This document shows, piece by piece, positions 34,940 through 44,196 of a stretch of DNA of 64,000 bases. Numbering within the stretch: position 1 is the stretch's first letter; the number at the start of each line of letters is the position of its first letter. This DNA is from Catenuloplanes atrovinosus (lineage in GTDB: Bacteria; Actinomycetota; Actinomycetes; Mycobacteriales; Micromonosporaceae): contig NZ_JAVDYB010000001.1 of the NCBI RefSeq assembly GCF_031458235.1, forward strand, positions 372,001 through 436,000. The letters are read 5' to 3'. Below the pieces are notes generated by a model, which was not told where the DNA came from, searched no databases, and saw only the letters and a list, made by a program, of their open reading frames with translations. The position numbers and the translations under genes are program-made.

Positions 34940-35179
34940 TGGGCCGGAATAGGTGAGGGGACGGATGCGCCCACATCCGCCCCCTCGGTGTCCTCCACTA
35001 CGCGTAGTCGCGCGCGGCTCCACGGACAGGAGCGAGTCTAGTGCGTCCGCGCAAGAAATCGTGCCCGCCGATCGGCCGAACGGCGTGGCGGGCCTCACGA
35101 CTTCCGTCCGGCCGCCGTCGTTCTCGCGGACGACCCGGCCCCGCGCGACCGGCCGACACCGTCCATCGGCCGTCGCGCA

Positions 35180-35216
35180 CCGGTCGCCGGGGAGGTGCAC
35201 CCTCCCCGGCGACCGG
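35180..35216. terminator. Perfect 16-bp stem-loop
   Basis: Bases 35180-35195 pair perfectly with 35201-35216 across a 5-base loop (TGCAC). It probably ends transcription arriving from the ACT-GNAT gene. Confidence 0.65.
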
Positions 35217-35240
35217 TTTGACCAGCGGCGGACCGGGTAG
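35216..35240 (+). promoter_or_regulatory. Sigma-B-like stress promoter of the DUF3072 gene
   Basis: GTTT, a 15-base spacer and GGGTAG match the general SigB-family promoter pattern of actinobacteria (GTTT-N14-16-GGGTA). It lies 42 bases before the DUF3072 start. Confidence 0.5.
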
Positions 35241-35281
35241 GGGTACAGGCGTTCGACAAGCCGTACGGAAGGGGCCCGGCC

Positions 35282-35482
35282 ATGACCGACCAGAACACCA
35301 CGGCGCGGAAGGACCCGGACGACTGGACCACCGGCGACGAGCCCGCCACCGGAGCCCAGGAGTCCTACCTGAACACGCTCGCCACCGAGGCCGGCGAGGA
35401 GGCGCCCGAGGGCCTGACCAAGGCCGAGGCGTCGCGCCGGATCGACGAACTGCAGCAGAAGACCGGCCGCGGGGTCAGCTGA
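35282..35482 (+). CDS. DUF3072 small protein
   Basis: The 66-residue acidic protein has the DUF3072 pattern: DPDDWTTGDEP, TGAQESYLNTLA, and LTKAEASRRIDELQQKTGRG. The second half resembles a SAP-like or recombination-protein helix pair seen in many small actinobacterial stress proteins; its function is unknown. ATG 35282 has GGAAGGGG ahead. Its stop overlaps the stop of the convergent GNAT gene by 8 bases. A SigB-type promoter suggests stress control. Confidence 0.85.
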   Translation: MTDQNTTARKDPDDWTTGDEPATGAQESYLNTLATEAGEEAPEGLTKAEASRRIDELQQKTGRGVS

Positions 35483-36029
35483 GCTCCTCCGCCAGCAGGT
35501 CCATCAGCAGGCCGTCGTGCCAGGTGCCGTCGGGGGACCGCTCGTACCGGCGCATCACGCCGACCGGGCGGAACCCGGCCTTGGTGTAACAGCGGATCGC
35601 GGCCTCGTTCTCGGCGGCCGGATCGATCACCAGCCGGTGGTGGCCGTGCGCGTCGATGACGTGCCGGGCCAGCGTGCGGACCGCGTCCGGGCCCAGCCCG
35701 CGCCCGCGTACCGCCGGGTTCAGGAAGATGTCGATGCCGGCGTGCCGGTACATCGGATCCGGCTCCTCGTGCCACTGGATCATCCCGGTCACCGCGCCGG
35801 CCAGCACGATCGCGAAGGTGGGCGTCTCCGCGTCCAGATGGTCGTCGGTGACCTCGGCGGCCAGGTCGTCGCCCCCGCCCCACCAGCGCCGCACCTCCGG
35901 ATGCCGGCGGATCGCGGCCAACGCCGGGATGTCCGCGGCCTCGGTCGGCCGCAGCGTGACGGACGCGCCCGTCAGCACGGCCGCGCACGGCCGGCCGCAT
36001 GCGGCGTCCCGCACCACGATGACGTTCAC
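35475..36029 (-). CDS. GNAT-family N-acetyltransferase
   Basis: The 184-residue protein carries a GNAT fold: VTLRPTEAADIPALAAI, the middle strands FAIVLAGAVTGMIQW, the acetyl-CoA loop NPAVRGRGLGPDAVRTL and ENEAAIRCYTKAGFRPVGVMR. The W-x-G-G-G-D and EEPDP features resemble aminoglycoside 6'-acetyltransferases and RimJ-like enzymes, but the substrate cannot be told. No regulator is adjacent. It ends inside the DUF3072 stop region. Confidence 0.82.
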   Translation of the reverse strand: MNVIVVRDAACGRPCAAVLTGASVTLRPTEAADIPALAAIRRHPEVRRWWGGGDDLAAEVTDDHLDAETPTFAIVLAGAVTGMIQWHEEPDPMYRHAGIDIFLNPAVRGRGLGPDAVRTLARHVIDAHGHHRLVIDPAAENEAAIRCYTKAGFRPVGVMRRYERSPDGTWHDGLLMDLLAEELS

Positions 36030-36044
36030 GACGCCATCATGCCC

Positions 36045-36233
36045 TCAGCGGGTCGAGAGCGTCCCGTGCTCCACGCAGGTCGCGCTCCAGCCGGCCGGCA
36101 GCACCTGCACCTTCATCCGGCGGCGGCACTCCGGGCAGAAGCGCGGCGGCTCCAGCTCGCGAGCCGCCGCGCAGCCGGTGTGGTCGCCGTCGGCCAGCGC
36201 CCGGCCGCACCGGTCGCACCAGGTCGCGGTCAT
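36045..36233 (-). CDS. bsaP: Biotin synthase auxiliary protein (zinc-ribbon type)
   Basis: This 62-residue protein has Cys pairs CDRCG and CPECRRR plus GCAAARELEPPRFCPEC and a closing CVEHG. That is the pattern of the actinobacterial BsaP family, small proteins needed for biotin synthase activity, probably by supporting its iron-sulfur cluster. It lies 124 bases downstream of bioB on the same strand. The start was set at ATG 36233 with GAGGTG ahead; an in-frame ATG at 36293 is less likely. Confidence 0.78.
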   Translation of the reverse strand: MTATWCDRCGRALADGDHTGCAAARELEPPRFCPECRRRMKVQVLPAGWSATCVEHGTLSTR

Positions 36234-36357
36234 CTCGGGCACCTCACTGCGGTCGTGGGCGGGGAGCGGGACGGGTCTTCGGCGGATGGGCACCCGGCGG
36301 GCGCGTCCGGTCCGGGCGGGGATTCGGCGGGCGAGGTCTCAGCGTCGTGTTCTCGGG

Positions 36358-37353
36358 TCAGAGCGTCGCGGAGAGCGCCTTGACCGGCATGCTCAACTCG
36401 TTCAGCAGCTCCAGGTCCGCGGTCGCGGGGCGGCCCAGCGTGGTCAGGTAGTTGCCGACGATCACCGCGTTGATGCCGCCCAGCAGACCGTCACGCGTGC
36501 CGAGGTCGCCGAGCGTGATCTCGCGGCCCCCGGCGTACCGCAGGATGGTCTTGGGCATCGCCAGCCGGAACGCGGCGATCGCCCGCAGCGCGTCGCGCGG
36601 CGCCAGCACCGGCTGGTCGGCAAGCGGCGTGCCGGGCCGCGGGTTCAGGAAGTTGAGCGGCACCTCGTGCGGGTCGAGCGCGGCCAGCTGCGCCGCGAAC
36701 TCGGCCCGCTGCTCCACGCTCTCGCCGAGCCCGATGATGCCGCCGCAGCAGACCTCCATGCCGGACTCGCGCACCATCCGCAGCGTCTCCCAGCGCTCCT
36801 CCCAGGAGTGCGTGGTCACCACGTTCGGGAAGTACGACCGGCACGTCTCCAGGTTGTGGTTGTAGCGGTGCACGCCCATCTCGACCAGCTCGTCCACCTG
36901 CTCCTGGGTCAGCATGCCGAGCGACGCCGCCACCTGGATGTCCACCGCCGCCCTGATCGCGGCCACACCCTCGCGCAGCTGCTTCATCAACCGCGCGTCC
37001 GGCCCGCGCACCGCCGCCACGATGCAGAACTCGGTCGCGCCGGTCGCGGCCGTCTGCTTCGCGGCCTCCACCAGCTGCGGAATGTCCAGCCAGACCGCGC
37101 GCACCGGCGACGTGAACAGCCCCGACTGCGAGCAGAAGTGGCAGTCCTCCGGGCAGCCGCCGGTCTTCAGCGAGACGATGCCCTCGACCTCGACCTCCGG
37201 CCCGCACCAGCGCATCCGCACCTCGTGGGCCAGTTGCAACGCCGCGGGAAGGTCCTCGTCCGGAAGGGTCAGAATGCCGAGGATGTCGCTCTCGTCCAGC
37301 CCGATGCCGCGCTCGAGCACCTGGGTCCGGGCACGATCGAGGATGTCAGCCAT
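36358..37353 (-). CDS. bioB: Biotin synthase
   Basis: The 331-residue radical-SAM enzyme makes biotin from dethiobiotin. The CxxxCxxC cluster motif is at Cys67, Cys71 and Cys74 ([10 protein letters not shown]); [22 protein letters not shown] and [11 protein letters not shown] are all as in BioB. The start is ATG 37353; an upstream ATG at 37416 would overlap bioF. The divergent bioF start is 56 bases away, with a palindrome GGTGGCCACC at 37378-37387 between them that may be a shared operator. Confidence 0.95.
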   Translation of the reverse strand: MADILDRARTQVLERGIGLDESDILGILTLPDEDLPAALQLAHEVRMRWCGPEVEVEGIVSLKTGGCPEDCHFCSQSGLFTSPVRAVWLDIPQLVEAAKQTAATGATEFCIVAAVRGPDARLMKQLREGVAAIRAAVDIQVAASLGMLTQEQVDELVEMGVHRYNHNLETCRSYFPNVVTTHSWEERWETLRMVRESGMEVCCGGIIGLGESVEQRAEFAAQLAALDPHEVPLNFLNPRPGTPLADQPVLAPRDALRAIAAFRLAMPKTILRYAGGREITLGDLGTRDGLLGGINAVIVGNYLTTLGRPATADLELLNELSMPVKALSATL

Positions 37354-37409
37354 GGTCCGTACCCTACAAGGCGGTTTGGTGGCCACCGACAAGACGCAGG
37401 GGGTGCGCG

Positions 37410-38819
37410 GTGACACGCTGGCTGGACGCCATGGACCGCAAGGCGGGCCTGCGCGCCCGCGCCGGGCTCACCCGGCGGCTGCGGCCGCGCGGCGCGTCCG
37501 ACGGGATCATCGACCTCGCCGGCAACGACTACCTCGGCCTGTCCCGCCATCCGCGGGTGGTCGCCGCCGCGACCGAGGCCCTCCGCCGGTACGGTGCCGG
37601 AGCCACGGGATCGCGCCTGGTCCGGGGCTCGACGGAGCTGCACGCGGCACTGGAGGCGGCGCTGGCGGACTGGCTCGGCGCGGAGTCCGCGCTGGTGTAC
37701 TCGTCGGGATATCTCGCCAACCTGGGGGCGGTGCGGGCGCTGGTGCAGCCGTCCACGCTGCTGCTCGCGGACGCGCACAACCACGCCTCGCTGGTCGACG
37801 GGGTCCGGCTGAGCGGGGCCGCGGCGGTGATCACGGGCCACAACGATCCAGCGGGGGTACGGTCGGCGCTGCTCGCGGAGCCGGGGCGTGCCGCGCTGGT
37901 CATCACGGAGTCGGTGTTCTCCGTGGACGGTGATCTGGCGCCGCTGGCCGACCTGCATGCCGCGGTGGGCTCCGGCTCCGGCGGTGGGATGGCCGGATCG
38001 CGGGCGGCGTCGGCCGGGTCCTCGGCTGCGCGGGTGCGCCGGCCGGAGCCGCCGGCCGGGTCGCCGGGTGCGTCATCCACCGCGCCGGACCTCGTGTCTC
38101 AGGCGGATCTCGCGCGTGAGGTGCCGGGCGCGCGAGATCGTGACCCCGCGGCGTCCGCCGGTGTGCCGGGCGCGCGCGATCGTGAGTCGGCGGCGTCCGC
38201 CGGTGGGCCGGGCGCGCGGGATCGTGCGGGTGAGGCGGTGCTGCTGGTCGACGACGCCCATGCGCTCGGTGTGCTCGGCCCGTCCGGTGCCGGCGGCGTC
38301 GCGGCCGCGGGCCTGGCCGGCGCGCCGGACGTCGTGGTCACCGCCACGCTCTCCAAGGCACTCGGCGCCGCCGGGGGCGTGATCGCCGGCCCGGCCGCCC
38401 TGATCCGCCACCTGATCGACACCGGCCGCACGTTCATCTACGACACCGCACTCCCACCCGCGACCGCCGCCGCCGCCCTGGCCGCCCTCGACCTGGCCCG
38501 CACCGACGACGCCGCCCGCACCGAGCTCGGGTACCGCGCCGCACTCGCCCACACCCGCCTCACCGCCGCCGGCCTGGACGCCCCACCCCCCGCCGCCGGC
38601 GTCCTCTCGGTCACCGCCCCCGGCCCGTCCGAGGCCGTGGCCTGGGCCGCCGAATGTCTGGAGGCCGGGGTGGCCGTAGGCTGTTTCCGCCCACCGACCA
38701 CACCGGACCCCCGCTCCCGGCTCCGGCTGACCATCAACGTGGGCGTCCCCCGCCACGACTTCGAGCGAGCCCTAGACGTGATCGTGAAGACCGCCCCCCA
38801 CCCGGACCCCACCCGATGA
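37410..38819 (+). CDS. bioF: 8-amino-7-oxononanoate synthase with low-complexity insertion
   Basis: The 469-residue PLP enzyme joins pimeloyl thioester and alanine. Core motifs are intact: [51 protein letters not shown] and the PLP Lys316 in [11 protein letters not shown]. It is about 85 residues longer than the family norm because of an Ala/Gly/Arg-rich insert (about residues 187-274) holding three 14-residue repeats (PGARDRxxAASAG type). The insert lies directly before the Asp strand that binds PLP, probably as a surface loop. GTG 37410 has AGGGGG ahead; the stop overlaps bioD (ATGA). Confidence 0.92.
   Translation: MTRWLDAMDRKAGLRARAGLTRRLRPRGASDGIIDLAGNDYLGLSRHPRVVAAATEALRRYGAGATGSRLVRGSTELHAALEAALADWLGAESALVYSSGYLANLGAVRALVQPSTLLLADAHNHASLVDGVRLSGAAAVITGHNDPAGVRSALLAEPGRAALVITESVFSVDGDLAPLADLHAAVGSGSGGGMAGSRAASAGSSAARVRRPEPPAGSPGASSTAPDLVSQADLAREVPGARDRDPAASAGVPGARDRESAASAGGPGARDRAGEAVLLVDDAHALGVLGPSGAGGVAAAGLAGAPDVVVTATLSKALGAAGGVIAGPAALIRHLIDTGRTFIYDTALPPATAAAALAALDLARTDDAARTELGYRAALAHTRLTAAGLDAPPPAAGVLSVTAPGPSEAVAWAAECLEAGVAVGCFRPPTTPDPRSRLRLTINVGVPRHDFERALDVIVKTAPHPDPTR
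38121..38236 (+). repeat. 42-bp tandem repeats inside bioF
   Basis: Units start at 38121, 38163 and 38205 (the last one incomplete), each beginning with G-x-GCCGGGCGCGCG-x-GATCGTG. They encode the repeat part of the BioF insert; units differ at a few bases. Confidence 0.88.
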
Positions 38820-39844
38820 CCACCGCCCTCCCCACCCCCGGCACCGGCGCCCCGGCCGGGTCCGACGCCACCCCGCGCGACCTGCCCGCCACGGACGACC
38901 ACATGCCCGCGGCGGCCTCCACCGGCCACGACGCAGGCCCCCGGCATCCTGCGATGCCCTCCAGCGACGGCGACACGGTGCCGAATCCCGGCGACGGTGC
39001 CGCTGACGCGGCGGTGGAGTCCGGCGCCGGGGAGGCTTCCGTCGAGCGCGACCGGCCGGTTGCGGCGACGGCCGTGAGTGAGCCCGAGCCGCCCGCCGCC
39101 CCACAGTCGCTGCCGGGCGAGCCGGGGGAGTGGCGTGGTGCGGTGCTGGTGACCGGCACCGACACCGGGGTCGGGAAGACCATCGCGACCGCCGCGATCG
39201 CCGCCGCCGCGCAGGGCGCCGGGCTGCGGGTGGCGGTGATCAAGCCGGGCCAGACCGGCACCGCGACCGGCGATCCGGCCGACGCGGAGGTGATCGCGCG
39301 GCTCGCCGGCCCGGACACGGTGCGGACGCTCGCGTCGTTCCCCGATCCGCTGGCACCGCTGGCCGCCGCGCGCGTCGCCGGGCTGGAGCCGATCGAGCTG
39401 TACTCGGTCGTCGACGAGATCCGCGCCGAGGCGGACAAGCACGACCTCGTCCTCATCGAGGGCGCCGGTGGCCTGCTGGTCCCGATGGGCCTGCGCCCGT
39501 CCGGCGAGCCGTGGACCGTCGCCGACCTCGCGGTCACGCTCGACGCCAAGGCCGTGGTCGTCGCCCGCGCCGGCCTCGGCACGCTCAACCACACCGCCCT
39601 CACGCTGGAGGCCCTGGACCGCCGCGGCGTACCCGCCCGGATCGTCATCGGCTCCTGGCCCGCCGCCCCGGAACTGGTCCACTGGACCAACCTCACCGAC
39701 CTCGTCCCCCACCTGGCCGGAGCCATCCCCGACGGCGCCGGCGCCATCGACCCAGGTGTCTTCCGCCGCTCCGCCTCCGGCTGGTTGACCCCCACCCTCT
39801 ACGGCGTCCTCGACGACTGGCGCACCTGGGCCGAAGAACTCTGA
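38816..39844 (+). CDS. bioD: Dethiobiotin synthetase with disordered N-terminal extension
   Basis: The C-terminal 233 residues form BioD: P-loop GTDTGVGKT, VAVIKPGQTG, LVLIEGAGGLLVP and the ATP-dependent ligase core that makes dethiobiotin. From the ATG at 38816, which overlaps the bioF stop, the protein has about 109 extra residues rich in Ala, Pro, Asp and Gly. Alternatively translation starts at GTG 39143 (GGGGGAG ahead), giving the normal length and leaving the extension as untranslated leader. The open frame through 327 bases and the ATGA overlap favour the long form. Confidence 0.85.
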   Translation: MTTALPTPGTGAPAGSDATPRDLPATDDHMPAAASTGHDAGPRHPAMPSSDGDTVPNPGDGAADAAVESGAGEASVERDRPVAATAVSEPEPPAAPQSLPGEPGEWRGAVLVTGTDTGVGKTIATAAIAAAAQGAGLRVAVIKPGQTGTATGDPADAEVIARLAGPDTVRTLASFPDPLAPLAAARVAGLEPIELYSVVDEIRAEADKHDLVLIEGAGGLLVPMGLRPSGEPWTVADLAVTLDAKAVVVARAGLGTLNHTALTLEALDRRGVPARIVIGSWPAAPELVHWTNLTDLVPHLAGAIPDGAGAIDPGVFRRSASGWLTPTLYGVLDDWRTWAEEL

Positions 39845-39896
39845 GCCGATTCCCCACCGGCATCACCGCGGCGGTCGCGACTACGTCAAAGTGCTG

Positions 39897-41042
39897 CTAA
39901 GCGGATATATCCGCCACCACGAACGCGTCCGGCATCCGGAACGTGAGGTTGTCCGGGGTCCACGGCGCCCGTAGCACCGTCACCGATCGCAGCAGCGGCA
40001 GCGTCTCCGACGCGACCACCTCCGCCTCCATCCGCGCCAGGCTCGCCCCCACGCAGCGATGCGCCCCCGCGCCGAACGCGAGATGCCGGCGCGAGCCCCG
40101 CTGCCCCGGAGCGAAGACCTCCGGTTCGGCGACGACCGAGGGATCCCGGCCGGCCGCCGCCAGCCAGAGCAGCAGACTCGTGCCGGCCGGTACGGCGACG
40201 CCCCCCAGCGTGGTGTCGCGGGCCGCGACGCGGCGCCAGGTGACGATCGGGGTGTCCAGCCGCAGGGACTCCTCGACCAGGTCGGCCGTACGGACCCCCG
40301 GCGGTACGGTCGTGGTCGCGAGCCGGTGCATGAGCAGCGTCAGGAACTGCGACGTGGTCTCCTGACCGGCCACCAGAAGGAAGAACAGCGCGCCGACCAC
40401 GATGTCGGGGGAGTGCCCGGCGGCGCGGAGGCGGGCGGCGAGGCCGTCGCCGTGGGTGGCGAAGTCGCGCAGGACCGCGTGGAACTCGCCGACCACCCGC
40501 GCGAGGTGTCCCTGCCGGTCGGCGGAGAGCGGCGCCCAGAACAGCTCGAGCGCGGCCCGGGCGAACGTCGTGACGGCACCGGCTTCCGCGGCGGGCAGGT
40601 CCACCAGCCGGGCCAGGACCAGCAGCGGCAGGTCGGCGGCGATGGCGGCGTGGAGGTCGACCGGCTCGCCGGAGCGGAGCGCGGCAGCGGCGGACGCGAC
40701 CCGGGAGCGGACCACGGAGGTGAGCCACGGGCGGTGGCGCTCGACCGAGTGCGGATGCAGCAGCTCGGCGACCTCGGCGCGGATGGCGGGGTGGCTGGCG
40801 CCGCCGTTGTTGGCCAGCGTGGGCGGCAGCCGGAAGCCGTGCCGGACGAGGATGCGCAGCGCGCTGACCGGCATCGGCGTGACCGCGTCGAGCGCGTTGT
40901 CCGGGCGGTACGTGTCCGGGTCGGCCAGCACGGCCCGCACCTCGGCGTGCCGGGTGACCAGCAGGTGCTCGCCGCCGACGCCGTCGGCCACCAGGCGGGC
41001 CGGCGCGGGCGCGGGCACGGAGTCCCAGAGTCGAAACAGCAC
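39897..41042 (-). CDS. Cytochrome P450
   Basis: The 381-residue P450 has the I-helix AGQETT (225-230), ExxR (Glu258-Arg261 in EESLR) and the heme loop FGAGAHRCVG with Cys330. Length is normal for soluble bacterial P450s. No ferredoxin gene and no biosynthetic cluster is next to it, so the substrate is unknown. It is convergent with bioD and divergent from the GGDEF-EAL gene. Confidence 0.93.
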   Translation of the reverse strand: MLFRLWDSVPAPAPARLVADGVGGEHLLVTRHAEVRAVLADPDTYRPDNALDAVTPMPVSALRILVRHGFRLPPTLANNGGASHPAIRAEVAELLHPHSVERHRPWLTSVVRSRVASAAAALRSGEPVDLHAAIAADLPLLVLARLVDLPAAEAGAVTTFARAALELFWAPLSADRQGHLARVVGEFHAVLRDFATHGDGLAARLRAAGHSPDIVVGALFFLLVAGQETTSQFLTLLMHRLATTTVPPGVRTADLVEESLRLDTPIVTWRRVAARDTTLGGVAVPAGTSLLLWLAAAGRDPSVVAEPEVFAPGQRGSRRHLAFGAGAHRCVGASLARMEAEVVASETLPLLRSVTVLRAPWTPDNLTFRMPDAFVVADISA

Positions 41043-41145
41043 GGGATCACGCTACTCAGGCGCCGCTGGTGCGGTTTCCCTCATCCGAGTCGGAAGCGCG
41101 CCGATTGTCCGATAGGCGGGAGAGGCAGTGCTGGGGGGATCGCGG

Positions 41146-44100
41146 ATGTCGGCACGACGGGTGAGCGTCGGGTTCACCGTCTGGTTGGCCGTGCTCACCG
41201 TGCTGTTCTACGCGTTTCCGCAGCAGAAGCTGGTGATCTGGACGCTGATCGGGCTGTCCGGCGCGGCCGCGGTCGTGGCCGGCACGCGCCTGCACCGCCC
41301 CCGCCGCCGCCTGCCCTGGTACCTGCTGGCCGCCTCGCTGGTGGCGTTGAACACGGGTGACGCGTACTACAACTGGCTCGTCGAGGTGGCGCACGACCCC
41401 GACCCGTTCCCGTCGTACGCCGATCTGATCTACATGTCGGTGCCGGTGCTGCTGGCCGCCGCGCTGCTCGGCTTCATGGCCGCGCGCACCGTGGGCCGCG
41501 ACCGGAACGCTCTGCTCGAAGCGCTGATGGTGACGGCCGCGCTGGCGCTGCTGGCCTGGGTGTACCTGGTCGCGCCGTTCGTCCGGGACTCGGGCATGAC
41601 GATCAACGAGCGGGTCGCCTCGATCAGCGGCCCGATCGGCGACCTGGTGTGCGTGGCCGCGCTCGCCCGGCTGCTGTCCACCGGCGGGCGCCGTCCCGTC
41701 GCCGCGAACCTGCTGGTCCTGGGCGTCCTGTCGCTGCTGATCACGGACTGCGTGTACGCGATCGACCTGGTCGCCGGCGGCTGGCAGGTGGGCGGCCCGG
41801 TGGACGTCGGCTGGGTGGTCTTCTACGGCGCACCGGGCCTGGCCGCGCTCCAGCCGTCGATGCGGTGGCTGACCGAGCCGATGCCGCGGCTGCCCGGGTA
41901 CGCGTCCCGCGCGAACACGTTGCAGGGCGCGATGCTGCTGGCCGTGAGCCTGGTCGGCCCGCTGGTGCTGCTGGAGGAGGCGATCCGCGGCGACCTGCGG
42001 GACGTGCCGCTGATCGCCTGCGTGACGCTGCTGATCTCGATGCTCGGCGTGCTCTGGTCGACCGGCTCGCGCACGCAGTTCGTGGCGACGCTGGACCGGG
42101 AGTTCGCGCTGCGCGAAGCGGGCGCCCGGCTGGTCTCCGCGACCACGGCGGCGGAGGTCGGCGAGGTGGTCCGCTCCACGGTCGCCCGGCTGCTGCCCGC
42201 GGAGGCGCCGCACGCGGTGGTGCTCACCGAGCAGGCGGTGGCCGCACACGACGAGGCCGGCGAGGTCGGTGACCTGGACCGGGAGGTGTCGCCGCCGGGC
42301 CGGCGCCCCTGGCTGACGGCCGGGCGGGAGGTACCGGAGCTGTCCCGGTTCGAGCACGTGCTGTGCTGCCCGCTCGGCGCGGAGTCGCGGATGCTCTACC
42401 TCGGCGCGGCGGAGGACCGGCTGCGGCTGCTGGCCGGGTCGATGGAGGTGCTGGCCTCGCAGACCGGGCTGGCGCTGGCCCGGATCACGCTGACCGAGGA
42501 GGTGCACCGCGCGCAGAGCGAGGCGTACTTCCGCACCCTGGTCCTGCACGCCTCGGACGTCATCATGATCGTGAACTCGGACGACACCATCCGGTACGCC
42601 AGCCCGTCCGCGCACACCGTGCTGGACGCGCCGGACCTGGTCGGAGCGTCCCTGGAGACCGTGATCGACCTGGCCGACCGCACCCGGTTCCGGCACATGC
42701 TGGCCCAGGCTCGCGCCGGAGTGGGCCGCCACGACGGCATGGACTTCACCGCGGTACGCGGTGACGGCGACCGCCTGCAGATCGAGGTCGACTGCCGGGA
42801 CATGCGGGACGAGCCCACGGTCGGCGGCGTGGTGCTGACGCTGCGGGACGTCACCGAGCGGCGCAAGCTGGAGCGCGAGCTGACCCACCAGGCGCTGCAC
42901 GACTCGCTCACCGGCCTGGCGAACCGCGTGCTCTTCACCGACCGGGCGCAGCACGCGGCCGCGCGCGCCGGGCGGGACGGCACGCTGGTCGGCGTGCTGC
43001 TGATCGACCTGAACGGCTTCCGCATGATCAATGAGGCGCTCGGCCACACGGTCGGCGACCGGCTGCTGGTCGGCGTGGCGGAGCGGCTGACCGACGTGCT
43101 GCGCCCCGGCGACACCGTGGCCCGGCTGGGCGCGGACGAGTTCGCCGCGCTGATCGAGGACGTCAGCCACCTCTCCGAGCTGGAGGAGATCGCCGGGCGG
43201 GTTACCACCGCGCTGACCGCGCCGTTCACCATCGAGGGCGAGCAGGTCGGCGGCGTGGCCAGCGTGGGGGTGGCCACCACCGCGGAGGCCCGGGACGCGA
43301 ACGAACTGCTCCGCCAGGCCGACCTCGCGCTCAACGTGGCGAAGGCGGCCGGGCGCGGGCAGTGGCGGCGGTACCAGGCCGAGGTGCACTCCGCGCTGGT
43401 CGCCCGGCTGGAGCTGCGTGCCGCGCTGGAGCAGGCGGTCAGCGGCGGTCACTTCGTGCTCCAGTACCAGCCGATCGTGGATCTGCTCACCGACGAGGCG
43501 GCCGGGTTCGAGGCGCTGGTCCGGTGGCGGCATCCGACGCGCGGCGTCATCCCGCCGGACCAGTTCATCAACCTGGCCGAGGAGACCGGGCTGATCGTGC
43601 AGATCGGGCACTGGGTGCTGGAGGAGGCGCTGCGTTCGGCCGAACGCTGGAACCGGCTGGTGCCCTCGGACCGCCCGCGATACGTCAGCGTGAACGTGTC
43701 GGCCCGCCAGTTCCGCAACCCCGGTTTCATGGACTCGGTGCGGCAGGTCCTGGCGGAGTCCGGCGTACCGCCGCGGGCCCTGCTGCTGGAGATCACGGAG
43801 AGCCTGCTGCTGCGCGACGACGAGCAGGTGTGGGCGGACCTCGCGGCGCTGCGCCAGACCGGCGTACGCATCGCGATCGACGACTTCGGCACCGGCTACT
43901 CGTCGCTGAGCTACCTGCGGCACATGCCGATCGACGTGCTCAAAATCGACAAGTCGTTCATCGACGACATGGTGCACAGCCGCAAACAACGCGCGCTCGT
44001 CTCCGCGATCGTGCAGTTGGCCGACACGCTCGACCTGCGCGTGATCGCCGAGGGCATCGAGGAGCCGGTGCACCGCGAGATGCTGGCGAGCATGGGCTGC

Positions 44101-44196
44101 CCGTACGGCCAGGGCTATCTCTTCTCACGCCCGGTCAACGCGGCCGACATCTACGGCTGGCTGGCATCCCGCACCAAGGCGGCGCGACCGGCGTAA
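41146..44196 (+). CDS. Membrane PAS-GGDEF-EAL cyclic-di-GMP protein
   Basis: The 1016-residue protein has about nine N-terminal membrane helices (residues 5-310), a GAF-like/linker region, a PAS domain (about 460-585), a GGDEF domain and a C-terminal EAL domain. The cyclase site reads GADEF (662-666) instead of GGDEF, so cyclase activity is doubtful. The EAL domain keeps FEALVRW (Glu789), EITES, DDFGTGYSSL, LKIDKSFI and IAEGIE, so phosphodiesterase activity is likely. The start is ATG 41146 (GGGGGGA ahead), with GTG 41128 as alternative. Such proteins tune development and antibiotic output in actinomycetes. Confidence 0.9.
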   Translation: MSARRVSVGFTVWLAVLTVLFYAFPQQKLVIWTLIGLSGAAAVVAGTRLHRPRRRLPWYLLAASLVALNTGDAYYNWLVEVAHDPDPFPSYADLIYMSVPVLLAAALLGFMAARTVGRDRNALLEALMVTAALALLAWVYLVAPFVRDSGMTINERVASISGPIGDLVCVAALARLLSTGGRRPVAANLLVLGVLSLLITDCVYAIDLVAGGWQVGGPVDVGWVVFYGAPGLAALQPSMRWLTEPMPRLPGYASRANTLQGAMLLAVSLVGPLVLLEEAIRGDLRDVPLIACVTLLISMLGVLWSTGSRTQFVATLDREFALREAGARLVSATTAAEVGEVVRSTVARLLPAEAPHAVVLTEQAVAAHDEAGEVGDLDREVSPPGRRPWLTAGREVPELSRFEHVLCCPLGAESRMLYLGAAEDRLRLLAGSMEVLASQTGLALARITLTEEVHRAQSEAYFRTLVLHASDVIMIVNSDDTIRYASPSAHTVLDAPDLVGASLETVIDLADRTRFRHMLAQARAGVGRHDGMDFTAVRGDGDRLQIEVDCRDMRDEPTVGGVVLTLRDVTERRKLERELTHQALHDSLTGLANRVLFTDRAQHAAARAGRDGTLVGVLLIDLNGFRMINEALGHTVGDRLLVGVAERLTDVLRPGDTVARLGADEFAALIEDVSHLSELEEIAGRVTTALTAPFTIEGEQVGGVASVGVATTAEARDANELLRQADLALNVAKAAGRGQWRRYQAEVHSALVARLELRAALEQAVSGGHFVLQYQPIVDLLTDEAAGFEALVRWRHPTRGVIPPDQFINLAEETGLIVQIGHWVLEEALRSAERWNRLVPSDRPRYVSVNVSARQFRNPGFMDSVRQVLAESGVPPRALLLEITESLLLRDDEQVWADLAALRQTGVRIAIDDFGTGYSSLSYLRHMPIDVLKIDKSFIDDMVHSRKQRALVSAIVQLADTLDLRVIAEGIEEPVHREMLASMGCPYGQGYLFSRPVNAADIYGWLASRTKAARPA

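Larger units (their letters stand above)
34881..35281. other. 400-bp gap with regulatory-looking sites, no gene
   Basis: The gap contains a CebR-like box (34926-34939), a short palindrome GCGGTTACCGC just before it, CTACGCGTAG near 34998, a 16-bp stem-loop (35180-35216) and a possible stress-sigma promoter (35216-35240). A frame from ATG 34965 is Arg/Pro-rich and not credible. Confidence 0.5.

Noticed and set aside
34965-35240. Small frame after GTGAGGGGACGG
   Set aside because: Arg/Pro/Ser-rich composition typical of a noncoding frame, and it crosses a terminator-like stem and a promoter-like site.
41056-44073. Minus-strand 1005-codon frame opposite the GGDEF-EAL gene
   Set aside because: Shadow frame; the plus strand carries intact EAL, PAS and membrane segments.
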